From positions 1 to 64,000 of the forward strand of contig QJJF01000001.1 in the NCBI GenBank assembly GCA_003202005.1: a stretch of DNA of 64,000 nucleotides. Reading direction: 5' to 3'. Position numbers and translations under genes: made by a program. The notes beneath the pieces were generated by a model. That model made no database searches and had not been told where the DNA came from. It saw only the letters and a program-made list of their open reading frames with translations. Position 1 is the stretch's first letter. The number at the start of each line of letters is the position of its first letter. The stretch comes from Williamsia faeni (GTDB taxonomy: Bacteria > Actinomycetota > Actinomycetes > Mycobacteriales > Mycobacteriaceae). Positions 46,563-56,452 of the stretch are shown piece after piece.

Positions 46563-47519
46563 TCAGCTTGCCGCCAGCACCGCGTGACACCTGCGCAGTC
46601 GCTCCATCCACCAGCGCCGACGCTCATCCGAGGCCAACGGGGCGGAGGCGACGTCGACCTCGATCCGGCGGGGTCTGAGCAGTCCCCCGTCGGGCACAAA
46701 CGGCTCGGCGACATCGGTGACGAACAGCCCGCCGGTTCCCAGCCCGCACGCCGGTGGCGCCACCGGCAACGCCGCCGCCGCAGCGACACCGGCGGACATG
46801 CCCACCGCCGAATCGAGCGCGCTCGAGATCACCACCGGGATGGGAATCCGGGCGGCCAGATCCAAGACCCGGCGCATTCCGCCCAGCGGCGCCACCTTCA
46901 AGATCGCGACATCGGCGGCTTTGGCCTCGATCACGCGCAGTGGATCCTCGGCCCGTCGGATGCTCTCGTCGGCGGCGATCGGGGTGCGAACCGCCGACCG
47001 CACTTCGGCAAGTTCTTCCAACGTGGCGCAGGGCTGCTCGGCATACTCCAGCTCCCCCAGGGCACGTAGAGCCGTGATCGCCTGCGGAACAGACCATTTC
47101 GCATTGGCATCCACCCTGACCGTGGGGATGTGTTCGCGAACGGCGGCCACCCTGGCGACGTCGTCGTCGAGAGTCTGGCCTTCCTGTGCGACTTTGACCT
47201 TGGCGGTGGTCGCTCCGGGGAAACGCTCGAGCAGTGCCTTAACATCGCCTGCCGGAATCGCCGGCACCGTGGCATTGACCGGAACGGTGTCACGGATCAA
47301 CTCCGGCGGTCCGAGGTACGCGGCCTCGATGCCGGCCGCCAGCCACGCCGACGACTCGACGTCGTCATACTCCGGAAAGGCCCCGAACTCGCCCCAGCCG
47401 GCCGGACCCCGGAACAACAGCACTTCCCTGGTGGTGATGCCCCGGAATTCCACGTTCATCGGCAGTGAAACAACAATGGCCGTATCGGCCAATTCCGCAA
47501 AGGACGGAAGGGAGGTCAT
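46563..47519 (-). CDS. menC: o-Succinylbenzoate synthase MenC
   Basis: A 318-residue enolase-superfamily enzyme that dehydrates SHCHC to o-succinylbenzoate in menaquinone synthesis. The catalytic Lys motif KVKVA, metal ligands in VDANAKW, EYAEQP and ADESIRR, and the second Lys in VAILKVAPLGG are visible. Short actinobacterial MenC proteins have about this length. It is downstream of a TetR gene by 6 bp; no other men genes are present in the window. Confidence 0.92.
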   Translation of the reverse strand: MTSLPSFAELADTAIVVSLPMNVEFRGITTREVLLFRGPAGWGEFGAFPEYDDVESSAWLAAGIEAAYLGPPELIRDTVPVNATVPAIPAGDVKALLERFPGATTAKVKVAQEGQTLDDDVARVAAVREHIPTVRVDANAKWSVPQAITALRALGELEYAEQPCATLEELAEVRSAVRTPIAADESIRRAEDPLRVIEAKAADVAILKVAPLGGMRRVLDLAARIPIPVVISSALDSAVGMSAGVAAAAALPVAPPACGLGTGGLFVTDVAEPFVPDGGLLRPRRIEVDVASAPLASDERRRWWMERLRRCHAVLAAS

Positions 47520-47525
47520 CAGACC

Positions 47526-48146
47526 TCATTCACCCGACAGCCATCGGAGCATCAACTCGAGTCTGGCGTCATCGCGGGCCGGCTGCGGATTCACCGCGGC
47601 CGCAACGGATTCGCCGTCGAACAGATGAACCACCGTCAACGCGACGAGCTCGATCTGCCCCTCGGGTAGGTACTGAACAGCGGGCAACGTGCGCGCGAAT
47701 GCCGCGATCTGGTCGTGGTACTCGGACAACAGGGGCGCGAGCTGTTCCCGCAATGCGGGGTCTGTGCGCGCCGCGACGAGCAGCTCGTACCAGGCACCGT
47801 TCATCGGGGCCCGGCAAGCCGCCCGCACGAGCAACAGACAGTCCTCGAGCGTCCCGGTTCCGAGTAACCCCAGCGACTGCGAAAATGCCTCGAACTGCTT
47901 GTGCCGCACATCGTCGGCGGCTGCGATCACCAGGTCGAGGCGGGTCGGAAAGTGCCGGAACAGACCGCCCTGCGACACACCACTGCGCGTACAGATCTCA
48001 CTGATGGTGCTGCGCTGATAGCCGAGCTCACACAATGACTCGACACAGGCCTGCACGAGCCGCGCCTTCGTGGCGTTGCGCCGTTGTTCCTGAGTTCGCC
48101 GTGGTGGTTGGACTGTCTCGTGTTCGGTATCAGAGGTCGAGCTCAC
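47526..48146 (-). CDS. TetR-family transcriptional regulator
   Basis: A 206-residue TetR protein. The helix-turn-helix is CELGYQRSTISEICTRSGVSQGGLFRHFPTRLDLV. GTG at 48146 overlaps the amidohydrolase stop (GTGA). The C-terminal half resembles TetR_C domains of unknown ligand. It may regulate the amidohydrolase-menC unit. Confidence 0.87.
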   Translation of the reverse strand: MSSTSDTEHETVQPPRRTQEQRRNATKARLVQACVESLCELGYQRSTISEICTRSGVSQGGLFRHFPTRLDLVIAAADDVRHKQFEAFSQSLGLLGTGTLEDCLLLVRAACRAPMNGAWYELLVAARTDPALREQLAPLLSEYHDQIAAFARTLPAVQYLPEGQIELVALTVVHLFDGESVAAAVNPQPARDDARLELMLRWLSGE

Positions 48147-49978
48147 GACAGGACCTTTGCCACACTGGGCTTCTTGTCACCTGTGACACCGGCCCGCAAG
48201 AACTGTCCACTCCGCGTGGTGGTGCCGAATCCGGGTGCAAACTGACCGCGGCCATACAGATATTCACCAGACACCACTACCGCGCTCACCGCCTCATCAT
48301 TTCGGTTCACCATGCGTTTGATGTCCCCGAACTCGGACATCGAGGCCTCAGCATATTCCTTGGTCTGGTCGTTCAATCCGTCCGGGTCGACGACCACCAG
48401 GTCGGCTCGATCACCCACCCGCAAGAATCCGGCGTCGAGATTGTAGAACTCACCGAGCTCACCGGTGAGCTTGTGAACGGCGGCCTCCACTGTGAGGAAC
48501 GGGGTCCGCGCCCCACCCTGGGCCTCCTTCACCCGCTGGAGCAACCTGATGCCGTAGTTGTAGAACGCCATGTTGCGCAGGTGCGCGCCGGCATCGGAGA
48601 AACCGATGGTCACGCCGTTCTGATTGATCAACCAGTCGGCGATGTCGGGGCGGTCGTTGGTGATGACGGTGCGCCACCGGAACGCCGTGCCGTACTCGAC
48701 GACCAGGTCGAGGAACAGATCGGTGCTCTGGATGCCGCGTTCGCGGGCCACCTGTTCCACGGTCTTGCCGACCACCGATTCGTCGGGGCATTCGGTGATC
48801 TCCGCGTCGTCGAAGTCGCGGTGCCAGATCCGCGAACTGAACTTCTTTTCGAAGTCCTCGCGGAACCACCGCCGATACTCGGGGTCTTTCAGAAGATCGT
48901 TGCGCCCCATCTCTTCTCGAAGATGCAGGGCCGCGCGGCCCGACGCGAACTCCTCGAACACCACCAGGTCGATACCGTCGCTGTACACCTGGAACGGGAT
49001 CGGCAGATGCTGCCACCGCAGCGCGCCGCGGCCCCAGTTGTTCGCGACGGTGGCGATCGGGCCGATGATCCGCCGCACCCACCGATCGGCCTTCGCATCG
49101 GCGGCAGCCAACACCGAGGTCTTGAGCGGCTTTCGTCCCAAACCGGTACTCGAGGCGAGGAAGAAGAGGATGTCGTATTTGGTGTTGAGGTTCGGGATGG
49201 TCTGTAGCACCCGATCGCGCCGCCGCAGCACTTTGTTTATCTTGCGCCGCTCACTCCATCGCGCGTAGACCGACGGCAGCGACCGCGACCGGTACCGATC
49301 ACCGTCGAGTTTGTCCCAGGGATTGCTCATCGCCGACACCCCGAGGAAGCCCACATCCAGAGCATCTTCGACCGCACGGAGCATCTTTGCCATCTCGGTC
49401 CGACTCGGCCGATGTGCGCGATCCGTGGACCGCCCCAGGCCCATCGCATCGGTGCGGATGTCGGAGTGGCCGAGGAACGCCGCGATGTTGGGGCCCAGCG
49501 GCAATTGTTCGATCGCGTCGATGTAGGACGCCGGATCGGTCCATGTCTTGCCGCCCTCGAGTGCGGCGATGACGTGATCCCGAGGTAGGGCCTCGACCCG
49601 GCTGAACAGATCCGCGGCATCGATCGGAGTGGTGTAGACGGTCGACAGCGAGCAGTTACCGATGAACGCCGTGGTGACCCCGTGGCGCACCGACTCGCCC
49701 AGACCCGGGGCGACCAGTACCTCGGCGTCATAGTGGGTGTGGACGTCGATGAATCCGGGCATCACCCATTGGCCGTGGGCCTCGATCACTCGCGTCTGCG
49801 GTCCGACCTGTAGCGGCCGGGCCGAAACCTCCACCACACGTCCGTCGCGGATCCCGAGATCACGTGTCAGGCCCGGCGCCCCCGTTCCGTCGAACCAGGT
49901 TCCGCCCCGAACCACCACGTCGTAGGGCCGGCCGCCGAGATCCTGGGCGTCGTGAGTATTGTCGAGATGAACACTCAT
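48143..49978 (-). CDS. Amidohydrolase, N-acyl-D-amino-acid deacylase family
   Basis: A 611-residue metal-dependent amidohydrolase of the D-aminoacylase/amidohydrolase-3 group. The metal ligands HTHYDAEVLV follow MPGFIDV near residue 75. A late metal-binding element is GFSDAGAHLRNMAFYNYG, where the Asp of the family sits. Long family members of this size are common in Mycobacteriales and are often annotated only as amidohydrolases. The substrate is unknown. It is the first gene of a minus-strand unit with the TetR gene and menC, divergent from the XRE regulator. Confidence 0.85.
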   Translation of the reverse strand: MSVHLDNTHDAQDLGGRPYDVVVRGGTWFDGTGAPGLTRDLGIRDGRVVEVSARPLQVGPQTRVIEAHGQWVMPGFIDVHTHYDAEVLVAPGLGESVRHGVTTAFIGNCSLSTVYTTPIDAADLFSRVEALPRDHVIAALEGGKTWTDPASYIDAIEQLPLGPNIAAFLGHSDIRTDAMGLGRSTDRAHRPSRTEMAKMLRAVEDALDVGFLGVSAMSNPWDKLDGDRYRSRSLPSVYARWSERRKINKVLRRRDRVLQTIPNLNTKYDILFFLASSTGLGRKPLKTSVLAAADAKADRWVRRIIGPIATVANNWGRGALRWQHLPIPFQVYSDGIDLVVFEEFASGRAALHLREEMGRNDLLKDPEYRRWFREDFEKKFSSRIWHRDFDDAEITECPDESVVGKTVEQVARERGIQSTDLFLDLVVEYGTAFRWRTVITNDRPDIADWLINQNGVTIGFSDAGAHLRNMAFYNYGIRLLQRVKEAQGGARTPFLTVEAAVHKLTGELGEFYNLDAGFLRVGDRADLVVVDPDGLNDQTKEYAEASMSEFGDIKRMVNRNDEAVSAVVVSGEYLYGRGQFAPGFGTTTRSGQFLRAGVTGDKKPSVAKVLS

Positions 49979-50105
49979 CTGTGACCTCCATCACTAAATA
50001 TGCCACCCAATATAACATAGCGAGTGCCCGCTCGCGAAAATCAATGAATTCTGCCGACAGCAGATCCGGCCACCGCACCGCGGGGTGCTGACTATCGTCG
50101 GACCG

Positions 50106-50489
50106 ATGGGCCCACATCTCACGCGCGTTGCCGACGCCGACGACCCAGTGTCGGCCGAACTGCTCTGGCGCGAGGCGCTCGGCGCATTCTTCCGCCGGGT
50201 ACGGACCGACCAACAGCGCATCCTCACCGATATCGCTGCGCAGGCCGGGGTGTCACCGCAATACCTGTCCGAGATCGAACGAGGTCGCAAAGAACCGTCA
50301 TCCGAGATTCTCGCCGCTGTCAGTAGGGCCCTCGGACTCTCCCTCCTCCAGGTCACCCGCGGTGTCGCGGATGCGCTCGAAGCCATGGCCCGCCCACGGC
50401 ATGCCGTGACGGCAGTCGACGGAATCCAGCGCACGGCCGCAACGACGCACCGCCAGAGCGGTCACGTGAGCCTCCGCATGGTCTCCTGA
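50106..50489 (+). CDS. XRE-family regulator, ClgR/PopR-like
   Basis: A 127-residue helix-turn-helix protein. The DNA-binding part, LTDIAAQAGVSPQYLSEIERGRKEPSSEILAAV, is nearly the same as in actinobacterial ClgR and PopR, which activate clp protease genes. The ATG at 50106 is chosen; there is no clear ribosome binding site, so the message may be leaderless. It is convergent with the neighbouring clpP-type genes, and a palindrome like the PopR site lies upstream of that pair. In Streptomyces PopR controls a second clpP pair and is itself degraded by the main ClpP; a similar circuit is probable here. Confidence 0.8.
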   Translation: MGPHLTRVADADDPVSAELLWREALGAFFRRVRTDQQRILTDIAAQAGVSPQYLSEIERGRKEPSSEILAAVSRALGLSLLQVTRGVADALEAMARPRHAVTAVDGIQRTAATTHRQSGHVSLRMVS

Positions 50490-50592
50490 GCGACCCCCCA
50501 CGTCGCCACTGCGCGGGCCCTCACACTATTCAGTTCTCAAAGATCGTGCAGTACACAGCTTTTGCCGTGTTCCCGGGGTACTTGGAACCGCA

Positions 50593-51186
50593 CTACAGGC
50601 GAGACTCCAGGATCTGGTCCACCAGGCCGTAGGCGACGGCTTGGTCGGCGCGCAAGATGAGATCTCGGTCGGTGTCGTGTCGCAAGGTCTTGGCATCTTT
50701 CCCGGTGTGCCGCGACAACAACTCCTCCAATTCACCCCGCACTCTCAGTACTTCATCGGCGTGGATGATCAGGTCTGGAATCGTTCCCTGCCCCTCGATG
50801 GCGGGCTGATGCAACACAACTCGTCCATGAGGGAGAATCCCCCGCTGTCCGGGAGTTCCCCCCGCCAACAGAACGGCCGCCGCACCGACCGCCTGACCTA
50901 CGCAGGTGGTCGCAACATCGCAGCTGATGAAACGCATGGTGTCGTAGACGGCCAGCATCGCCGACGGGGACCCGCCTGGCGAGTTGATGTAGAGGTTGAT
51001 GGGTTGGCCGGCACTCTCGGATGCGAGATGCAGCATCTGCGCGATCAGGACATTGGCCACGCCGTCATCGATTTCCGTTCCGAGATACACGATCCGTTCT
51101 GTGAGCAATCGGCTGTAGACGTCGAGCGAGCGCTCGCCGCCGCCGGCGGTCTTCTCGATTACATAGGGCACTGTGTAGCTGCTCAT
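50593..51186 (-). CDS. ClpP-like protease subunit lacking the catalytic serine
   Basis: A 197-residue ClpP-family protein. The catalytic His126 (VVLHQP) and Asp171 (DTDRD) are kept, but the position of the nucleophilic Ser is Gly101: the segment reads VGQAVGAAAVLLAGG where active ClpP has GQAASMxAxLL. Without the Ser it should not cleave peptides and is likely a structural subunit that forms mixed rings with the adjacent active ClpP, as ClpR does in cyanobacteria and plastids. The ATG overlaps the stop of the active gene by 4 bp. Confidence 0.9.
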   Translation of the reverse strand: MSSYTVPYVIEKTAGGGERSLDVYSRLLTERIVYLGTEIDDGVANVLIAQMLHLASESAGQPINLYINSPGGSPSAMLAVYDTMRFISCDVATTCVGQAVGAAAVLLAGGTPGQRGILPHGRVVLHQPAIEGQGTIPDLIIHADEVLRVRGELEELLSRHTGKDAKTLRHDTDRDLILRADQAVAYGLVDQILESRL

Positions 51187-51803
51187 CGCTTACCGCCCAA
51201 CGCAACCGGACGCGCGAATGCCGGATAGATGTCTTCTACCCCGTCGACAACTCGGTCGATGAATCCATAGTCGACGGCCTGCTGGGCGGTGTACCACCGA
51301 TCGCGCAGGGAGTCGTTCACGATCCGCTCGAGCGGCATCCCGGTGTTGGCTGCGATGATCGAGAGGACCGTGTCGCGCGTGTGCCGTAGATCGTCGGCCT
51401 GCAGTTCGACATCGACAGCCGTGCCACCGATACCGGATGACCCCTGATGCATCAGGATTCGCGAATGCGTCAGCGCATATCGCTTGCCCGGTGTGCCGGC
51501 CGACAGCAGGAACTGGCCCGCGCTGGCGGCAATTCCCAGCGCCAGAGTGCTCACGTCGTTCGGGATGGCCCGAATGACGTCCATGATGGCGAGCATCGCC
51601 GGCACCGAACCGCCCGGCGAATTGATCCAGAAGCTGATGTCTTTGTGCGAGTCCTCGGCAGACAACAAAAGTAGTTGGCTGCAGAGGCGGTTGCCCAGCG
51701 CCTGATCCAGTTGATCGCCGAGGACAACAACACGCTGGTGGAAGAGCCTGACCACCAACTCGTCGTCGATCGTGCTGTTCATGTTCTGTGGAGTGCTGTT
51801 CAT
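51183..51803 (-). CDS. clpP: ATP-dependent Clp protease proteolytic subunit, active paralogue
   Basis: A 206-residue ClpP with the complete triad: Ser94 in GIAASAGQFLL, His119 in LMHQGSSG and Asp164 in NDSLRD. It resembles the additional ClpP pair of actinobacteria more than the housekeeping clpP1P2. The start is not certain: ATG at 51803 is used; ATG at 51782 and a TTG at 51869 are possible, but the last would put the operator inside the gene. It forms a two-gene unit with the inactive subunit. Confidence 0.88.
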   Translation of the reverse strand: MNSTPQNMNSTIDDELVVRLFHQRVVVLGDQLDQALGNRLCSQLLLLSAEDSHKDISFWINSPGGSVPAMLAIMDVIRAIPNDVSTLALGIAASAGQFLLSAGTPGKRYALTHSRILMHQGSSGIGGTAVDVELQADDLRHTRDTVLSIIAANTGMPLERIVNDSLRDRWYTAQQAVDYGFIDRVVDGVEDIYPAFARPVALGGKR

Positions 51804-51908
51804 GGAGCCAGCGTGCCGGAGCGGTTCCATGCGCGAAAGCAATTGCTGCCCAAGGCAGTTCTGCCCCAAGCGGTTCTGCCGAGAGCGGCTCCGGGATTAC
51901 GGCACACT
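51804..51908 (-). promoter_or_regulatory. clpP-pair promoter region with PopR-like palindrome
   Basis: At 51845-51880 the arms CTGCC-CAA-GGCAG occur, followed by two more TTCTGCC copies (51859-51865 and 51874-51880). The reported PopR site in Streptomyces, as I recall it, is TTCTGCC-3N-GGCAGAA. The core CTGCC-3N-GGCAG is exact here, with mismatches in the outer bases. The regulator gene is next to the pair. Confidence 0.55.
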
Positions 51909-52034
51909 CGACAGCTGGTTGAGCACGGTCGACGGTCGGATGGGCACGCTCGACGGTCCGATGGGCACGGTCGGCGGTCGGATGGGCACGCTCGACGGTC
52001 GGATGGGCACGCTCGACGGCGGTTGAGCACGGTC
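51909..52034. repeat. 21-bp tandem repeat, six units
   Basis: Six 21-bp units run from 51909. The four central ones (51930-52013) follow CGACGGTCGGATGGGCACGCT with one to three changes. The two outer units are alike in ending GGTTGAGCACGGT. No gene is assigned here: short open frames through it give only a repeating seven-residue Arg/Cys/Pro pattern without a start site. It lies between the tuf terminator and the clpP promoter. Confidence 0.8.
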
Positions 52035-52049
52035 CAACTCAGAACGCAC

Positions 52050-52080
52050 AAAAACGCCCGACCCCCAAGGGGATCGGGCG
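52050..52080 (-). terminator. Rho-independent terminator of tuf
   Basis: A GC-rich hairpin (CGCCCGA...TCGGGCG, 52055-52080) is followed by TTTTT on the minus strand at 52054-52050, about 27 bp after the tuf stop codon. It ends the str operon. Confidence 0.93.
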
Positions 52081-52106
52081 CTTTCGGTGTTGCTGGGTAC
52101 TACTGC

Positions 52107-53297
52107 TTACTTGTTGATCTTGGTGACGCGACCGGCACCAACGGTGCGGCCACCTTCACGGATCGCGAAGCGCAGGCCCTCGTCCATGGCGACCGGCTGG
52201 ATCAGCTTGACGACCATCTCGGTGTTGTCACCGGGCATGACCATCTCGGTGCCCTCGGGCAGGGTCACAACGCCCGTCACGTCAGTTGTACGGAAGTAGA
52301 ACTGCGGGCGGTAGTTGTTGAAGAACGGGGTGTGGCGTCCACCCTCGTCCTTCGACAGGATGTAAGCCTGACCCTCGAACTCGGTGTGCGGGGTGGTGGT
52401 ACCCGGCTTGATGATGACCTGTCCACGCTCGACGTCCTCACGCTTGAGGCCACGCAGCAGCAGTCCGGCGTTGTCGCCGGCCTGTGCCGAGTCGAGCAGC
52501 TTGTGGAACATCTCGATACCGGTGACGGTGGTCTTGGTGGTCTTCTCGCGGATGCCGACGATGTCGACTTCCTCGTTCACCTTGACCTCGCCACGCTCCA
52601 CACGACCGGTGACAACGGTGCCACGACCGGTGATCGTGAACACGTCCTCCACGGGCATCAGGAACGGCTTCTCGGTTTCGCGAACCGGCTCCGGGATGCT
52701 CTCGTCGACAGCGTCCATGAGCTCTTCAACCGTCTTGACCCACTCGGGATCGCCCTCGAGCGCCTTGAGTGCCGAGACCTTGATGACAGGAGCATCCTCA
52801 TCGAATTCCTGTGCAGCGAGGAGCTCACGCACCTCCATCTCGACGAGCTCGATGATCTCATCATCGTCAACCATGTCGGCCTTGTTCAGCGCGACGAGGA
52901 TGTAAGGAACACCCACCTGACGAGCGAGCAGCACGTGCTCGCGAGTCTGCGGCATCGGGCCGTCAGTAGCGGCAACCACGAGGATCGCGCCGTCCATCTG
53001 AGCAGCACCGGTGATCATGTTCTTGATGTAGTCAGCGTGACCAGGGGCATCAACGTGCGCGTAGTGGCGCTTCTCGGTCTGGTACTCGACGTGCGAGATG
53101 TTGATCGTGATACCACGAGCCTTCTCTTCGGGAGCCTTGTCGATCTGATCGAACGCGAAGCTCTCGTTGAGGGTCGGGTACTTGTCGTGCAACACCTTGG
53201 TGATCGCCGCCGTCAGCGTCGTCTTGCCGTGGTCGACGTGACCGATCGTGCCGATGTTCACGTGCGGCTTGGTCCGCTCGAACTTCGCCTTCGCCAC
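52107..53297 (-). CDS. tuf: Elongation factor Tu
   Basis: A 396-residue translation GTPase that brings aminoacyl-tRNA to the ribosome. G-motifs: [17 protein letters not shown] and NKADMVDD; domains 2 and 3 follow to the C-terminal [10 protein letters not shown]. The start is GTG at 53297 with AGGAGG eight bases upstream. It is the last gene of the str operon, 157 bp after fusA, with an inverted repeat in between. Confidence 0.98.
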   Translation of the reverse strand: MAKAKFERTKPHVNIGTIGHVDHGKTTLTAAITKVLHDKYPTLNESFAFDQIDKAPEEKARGITINISHVEYQTEKRHYAHVDAPGHADYIKNMITGAAQMDGAILVVAATDGPMPQTREHVLLARQVGVPYILVALNKADMVDDDEIIELVEMEVRELLAAQEFDEDAPVIKVSALKALEGDPEWVKTVEELMDAVDESIPEPVRETEKPFLMPVEDVFTITGRGTVVTGRVERGEVKVNEEVDIVGIREKTTKTTVTGIEMFHKLLDSAQAGDNAGLLLRGLKREDVERGQVIIKPGTTTPHTEFEGQAYILSKDEGGRHTPFFNNYRPQFYFRTTDVTGVVTLPEGTEMVMPGDNTEMVVKLIQPVAMDEGLRFAIREGGRTVGAGRVTKINK

Positions 53298-53365
53298 TTG
53301 ATTGTCCTCCTGGACTTCTCGAGCAACCGGGTCAATCCCGGTCACTGTGTGTTTACTTCTTGATT

Positions 53366-53393
53366 GGGGAAGGGCTTTTCGAAGCCCTTCCCC
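53366..53393 (-). other. Hairpin in the fusA-tuf spacer
   Basis: GGGGAAGGGCTT and AAGCCCTTCCCC form a perfect 12-bp stem with a TTCG tetraloop, 61 bp after fusA. No T-tract follows on the minus strand. It is probably a processing or partial termination point allowing separate tuf expression. Confidence 0.7.
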
Positions 53394-53454
53394 GCACAAG
53401 CGGTTTTCTTAATTGCTGTGCGCCGGTGGCGCTATCGCCGAGACGACGGGTGAA

Positions 53455-55560
53455 TTATTCGCCCGTTGCTTTGGCGATGATCTCCTTCGCCACGTTCGCC
53501 GGAACTTCGGCGTACGAGTCGAACACCATGGAGTAGTTTGCCCGGCCCTGGGTCCGCGACCGAAGGTCGCCGATGTAGCCGAACATCTCCGACAGAGGAA
53601 CCAGTGCCTTCACGACACGGGCGCCACTGCGCTCTTCCATGGCCTGGATTTGACCACGGCGTGAGTTGAGGTCGCCGATCACGTCGCCCATGTAGTCCTC
53701 GGGTGTGGTGACCTCTACGGCCATCAGCGGTTCGAGGATTACCGGACCCGCCATCCTGGCTGCCTCTTTCATGGCAGCCGATCCGGCGATCTTGAAGGCC
53801 ATCTCCGACGAGTCGACGTCGTGGTACGCGCCGTCGAGCAGAGAGAACTTCAAGTTGACCAGCGGATAACCGGCCAGAACACCGTACTGCATCGCATCCT
53901 GCGCGCCGGCATCCACAGAGGGGATGTACTCACGCGGAACGCGACCACCGGTCACGGCATTCACGAACTCGTAGGTTGCGCCGTCTTCGGCATCAACCAG
54001 CGGCTCGAGCTTGACGATGACCTTGGCGAACTGACCACTACCACCCGTTTGCTTCTTGTGGGTGTAGTCGTGCTTCTCGACCGTCTTGCGGATGGTCTCG
54101 CGGTAGGCAACCTGAGGCTTGCCGACGTTGGCCTCGACCTTGAACTCGCGCTTCATGCGATCAACAAGGATGTCGAGGTGCAGCTCGCCCATACCGCCGA
54201 TGACGGTCTGGCCGGTCTCGTCGTCCAGCTTGACCGAGAACGTCGGATCCTCTTCGGCCAGTTTCTGGATGGCAACACCCAGTTTTTCCTGGTCCGACTT
54301 GGTCTTCGGCTCGATCGAGACGTTGATGACCGGATCCGGGAAGCTCATCGATTCCAGGACGATCGGCGCGCTCGGGTCACACAGGGTGTCACCGGTGGTG
54401 GTGTCCTTGAGGCCGATCATCGCGTAGATGTGGCCCGCCGTGGCATCCTCAACCGGCATTTCCTTGTTGGCGTGCATCTGGAACAGCTTGCCGATGCGCT
54501 CTTTTTTGCCCTTGGTGGCATTGAGCACGCCGGTGCCGGCCGTGATGTAGCCCGAGTAGACCCGCACGAACGTCAGCTTGCCGAAGAACGGGTGCGAAGC
54601 GATCTTGAACGCCAGAGCCGCGAACGGCTCGTCGGCCGCCGGCCGGCGCGACAGGATCTCTTCTTCGTTACCGAGCGCGTGACCCTCGACAGAGGGAACG
54701 TCGAGCGGGTTCGGCAGGTAGTCGATGACCGCGTCGAGCATGGGCTGAACGCCCTTGTTCTTGAACGCGGAACCACACAGCACCGGGTACAGCTGACGGG
54801 TGACCGTGAGCTTGCGGATCGCGGCCTTGATCTCGGGGATCGTGACCTCTTCGCCGCCGAAGTACTTCTCGAGAAGTACCTCATCGGTCTCGACGATGGT
54901 CTCCATCAGCTTCTCGCGGTATTCCTTCGCCTTCTCGAGCAGATCCGCGGGGATCTCCTCGATGGTCGGCTCCGCGCCGGTGGCGACAACGCCACGCCAG
55001 GTGATGGCCTTCATCTCGATGAGGTCGACAACACCGTCGAAGTCATCCTCTGCACCGATCGGCAGCTGGAGAACCAGCGGCTTGGCACCGAGGCGCTCCT
55101 CGATGGTGCGCACGGTGAAGTAGAAGTCGGCGCCCAGTTTGTCCATCTTGTTGACAAAGCAGATACGCGGAACTTCGTACTTCTCGGCCTGCCGCCAGAC
55201 CTGCTCGGACTGCGGCTCCACACCCTCTTTGCCGTCGAAAACAGCAACAGCGCCATCGAGCACACGCAGGCTTCGCTCCACCTCGACGGTGAAGTCGACG
55301 TGCCCGGGGGTGTCGATGATGTTGATCTGGTTCTTGTTCCAGAAACAGGTCACCGCAGCGGAGGTGATGGTGATACCCCGCTCCTTCTCCTGCTCCATCC
55401 AGTCGGTCGTCGAGGCCCCGTCGTGGGTCTCGCCGATCTTGTAGTTGACGCCGGTGTAGAAGAGGATTCGCTCGGTGGTTGTGGTCTTGCCGGCATCGAT
55501 GTGAGCCATGATGCCGATATTGCGAACCTTGTTGAGGTCGCTGAGCACTTCCTGTGCCAC
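53455..55560 (-). CDS. fusA: Elongation factor G
   Basis: A 701-residue translocation GTPase. G1 is AHIDAGKTT, the G3 region [11 protein letters not shown] and G4 [10 protein letters not shown]; domains II-V complete the normal length. The GTG at 55560 begins [14 protein letters not shown]. It lies between rpsG and tuf, the standard str order. Confidence 0.98.
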   Translation of the reverse strand: MAQEVLSDLNKVRNIGIMAHIDAGKTTTTERILFYTGVNYKIGETHDGASTTDWMEQEKERGITITSAAVTCFWNKNQINIIDTPGHVDFTVEVERSLRVLDGAVAVFDGKEGVEPQSEQVWRQAEKYEVPRICFVNKMDKLGADFYFTVRTIEERLGAKPLVLQLPIGAEDDFDGVVDLIEMKAITWRGVVATGAEPTIEEIPADLLEKAKEYREKLMETIVETDEVLLEKYFGGEEVTIPEIKAAIRKLTVTRQLYPVLCGSAFKNKGVQPMLDAVIDYLPNPLDVPSVEGHALGNEEEILSRRPAADEPFAALAFKIASHPFFGKLTFVRVYSGYITAGTGVLNATKGKKERIGKLFQMHANKEMPVEDATAGHIYAMIGLKDTTTGDTLCDPSAPIVLESMSFPDPVINVSIEPKTKSDQEKLGVAIQKLAEEDPTFSVKLDDETGQTVIGGMGELHLDILVDRMKREFKVEANVGKPQVAYRETIRKTVEKHDYTHKKQTGGSGQFAKVIVKLEPLVDAEDGATYEFVNAVTGGRVPREYIPSVDAGAQDAMQYGVLAGYPLVNLKFSLLDGAYHDVDSSEMAFKIAGSAAMKEAARMAGPVILEPLMAVEVTTPEDYMGDVIGDLNSRRGQIQAMEERSGARVVKALVPLSEMFGYIGDLRSRTQGRANYSMVFDSYAEVPANVAKEIIAKATGE

Positions 55561-55607
55561 TTAATTCCTCACTCTGAATTGAAAGTTGTTGCAGCTGTTG
55601 CTGAATG

Positions 55608-56078
55608 TCACCAGCGGTAGTGCGCGAACGCCCGGTTGGCCTCGGCCATCTTGTGGGTGTCCTCGCGACGCTTGACTGCAGCGCCCAAACCGTTGCTCGC
55701 GTCGAGGAGCTCATTGGCCAGACGCTCGACCATGGTCTTCTCGCGACGCTGACGGCTGAACGTGACCAGCCAACGCAGCGCGAGGGTGTTCGCACGGCCG
55801 GGCTTGACCTCGATCGGCACCTGGTAGGTGGCGCCACCGACGCGACGGCTCTTGACCTCGAGTGCGGGGCGGACGTTGTCCAGCGCGCGCTTGAGGGTGA
55901 CGACCGGATCGGTGCCGGTCTTCTCGCGGGCCTGCTCGAGAGCCTGGTACACGATGCGCTCGGCGGTCGACTTCTTGCCGTCCAGCAGGATCTTGTTGAC
56001 CAGCTGGGTGACCAGCGGGCTGCCGTAGACGGGGTCGTTGATCAGTGGGCGCTTGGGTGCGGGTCCTTTACGTGGCAT
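55608..56078 (-). CDS. rpsG: 30S ribosomal protein S7
   Basis: A 156-residue primary 16S rRNA binding protein of the small subunit head. The sequence starts [12 protein letters not shown] and holds [26 protein letters not shown], typical of S7. Its ATG overlaps the rpsL stop (TGATG). Confidence 0.98.
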   Translation of the reverse strand: MPRKGPAPKRPLINDPVYGSPLVTQLVNKILLDGKKSTAERIVYQALEQAREKTGTDPVVTLKRALDNVRPALEVKSRRVGGATYQVPIEVKPGRANTLALRWLVTFSRQRREKTMVERLANELLDASNGLGAAVKRREDTHKMAEANRAFAHYRW

Positions 56079-56452
56079 CAGCCCTTCTCCTTCTTCGCGC
56101 CGTACTTGCTGCGGCCTTGCTTGCGGGCCTTGACGCCCTGGGTGTCAAGCGAGCCACGAATGACCTTGTAACGCACACCCGGGAGGTCCTTCACACGACC
56201 ACCGCGAACGAGCACCATCGAGTGCTCCTGCAGGTTGTGGCCTTCACCGGGGATGTATGCGGTCACCTCAACCGAACTGGTGAGGCGGACACGGGCGACC
56301 TTCCGGAGCGCGGAGTTCGGCTTCTTCGGGGTCGTGGTGTAGACGCGAGTGCACACGCCGCGTCGCTGCGGGCTGCCCTTCAGCGCTGCCGTCTTCTGCT
56401 TGGCAGGCTTGTCATGGCGGCCCTTACGGACCAGCTGGTTGATAGTTGGCAC
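56078..56452 (-). CDS. rpsL: 30S ribosomal protein S12
   Basis: A 124-residue decoding-centre protein. The GTG at 56452 gives [12 protein letters not shown]. Lys43 (TTTPKKPNS) and Lys88 (GRVKDLPG) are the wild-type residues, so no ribosomal streptomycin resistance is encoded here. It is the first gene of the str operon. Confidence 0.98.
   Translation of the reverse strand: MPTINQLVRKGRHDKPAKQKTAALKGSPQRRGVCTRVYTTTPKKPNSALRKVARVRLTSSVEVTAYIPGEGHNLQEHSMVLVRGGRVKDLPGVRYKVIRGSLDTQGVKARKQGRSKYGAKKEKG

Noticed and set aside
51909-52034. CRISPR array
   Set aside because: The 21-bp units are directly adjacent with no spacers, and there are no cas genes.
56078-56452. Streptomycin-resistance rpsL allele
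   Set aside because: Lys43 and Lys88 are both wild type.
52107-56452. Additional plus-strand genes opposite tuf and fusA (open frames of about 560 and 600 codons)
   Set aside because: They mirror the strongly biased codons of tuf and fusA and have no homology that I can recognise.
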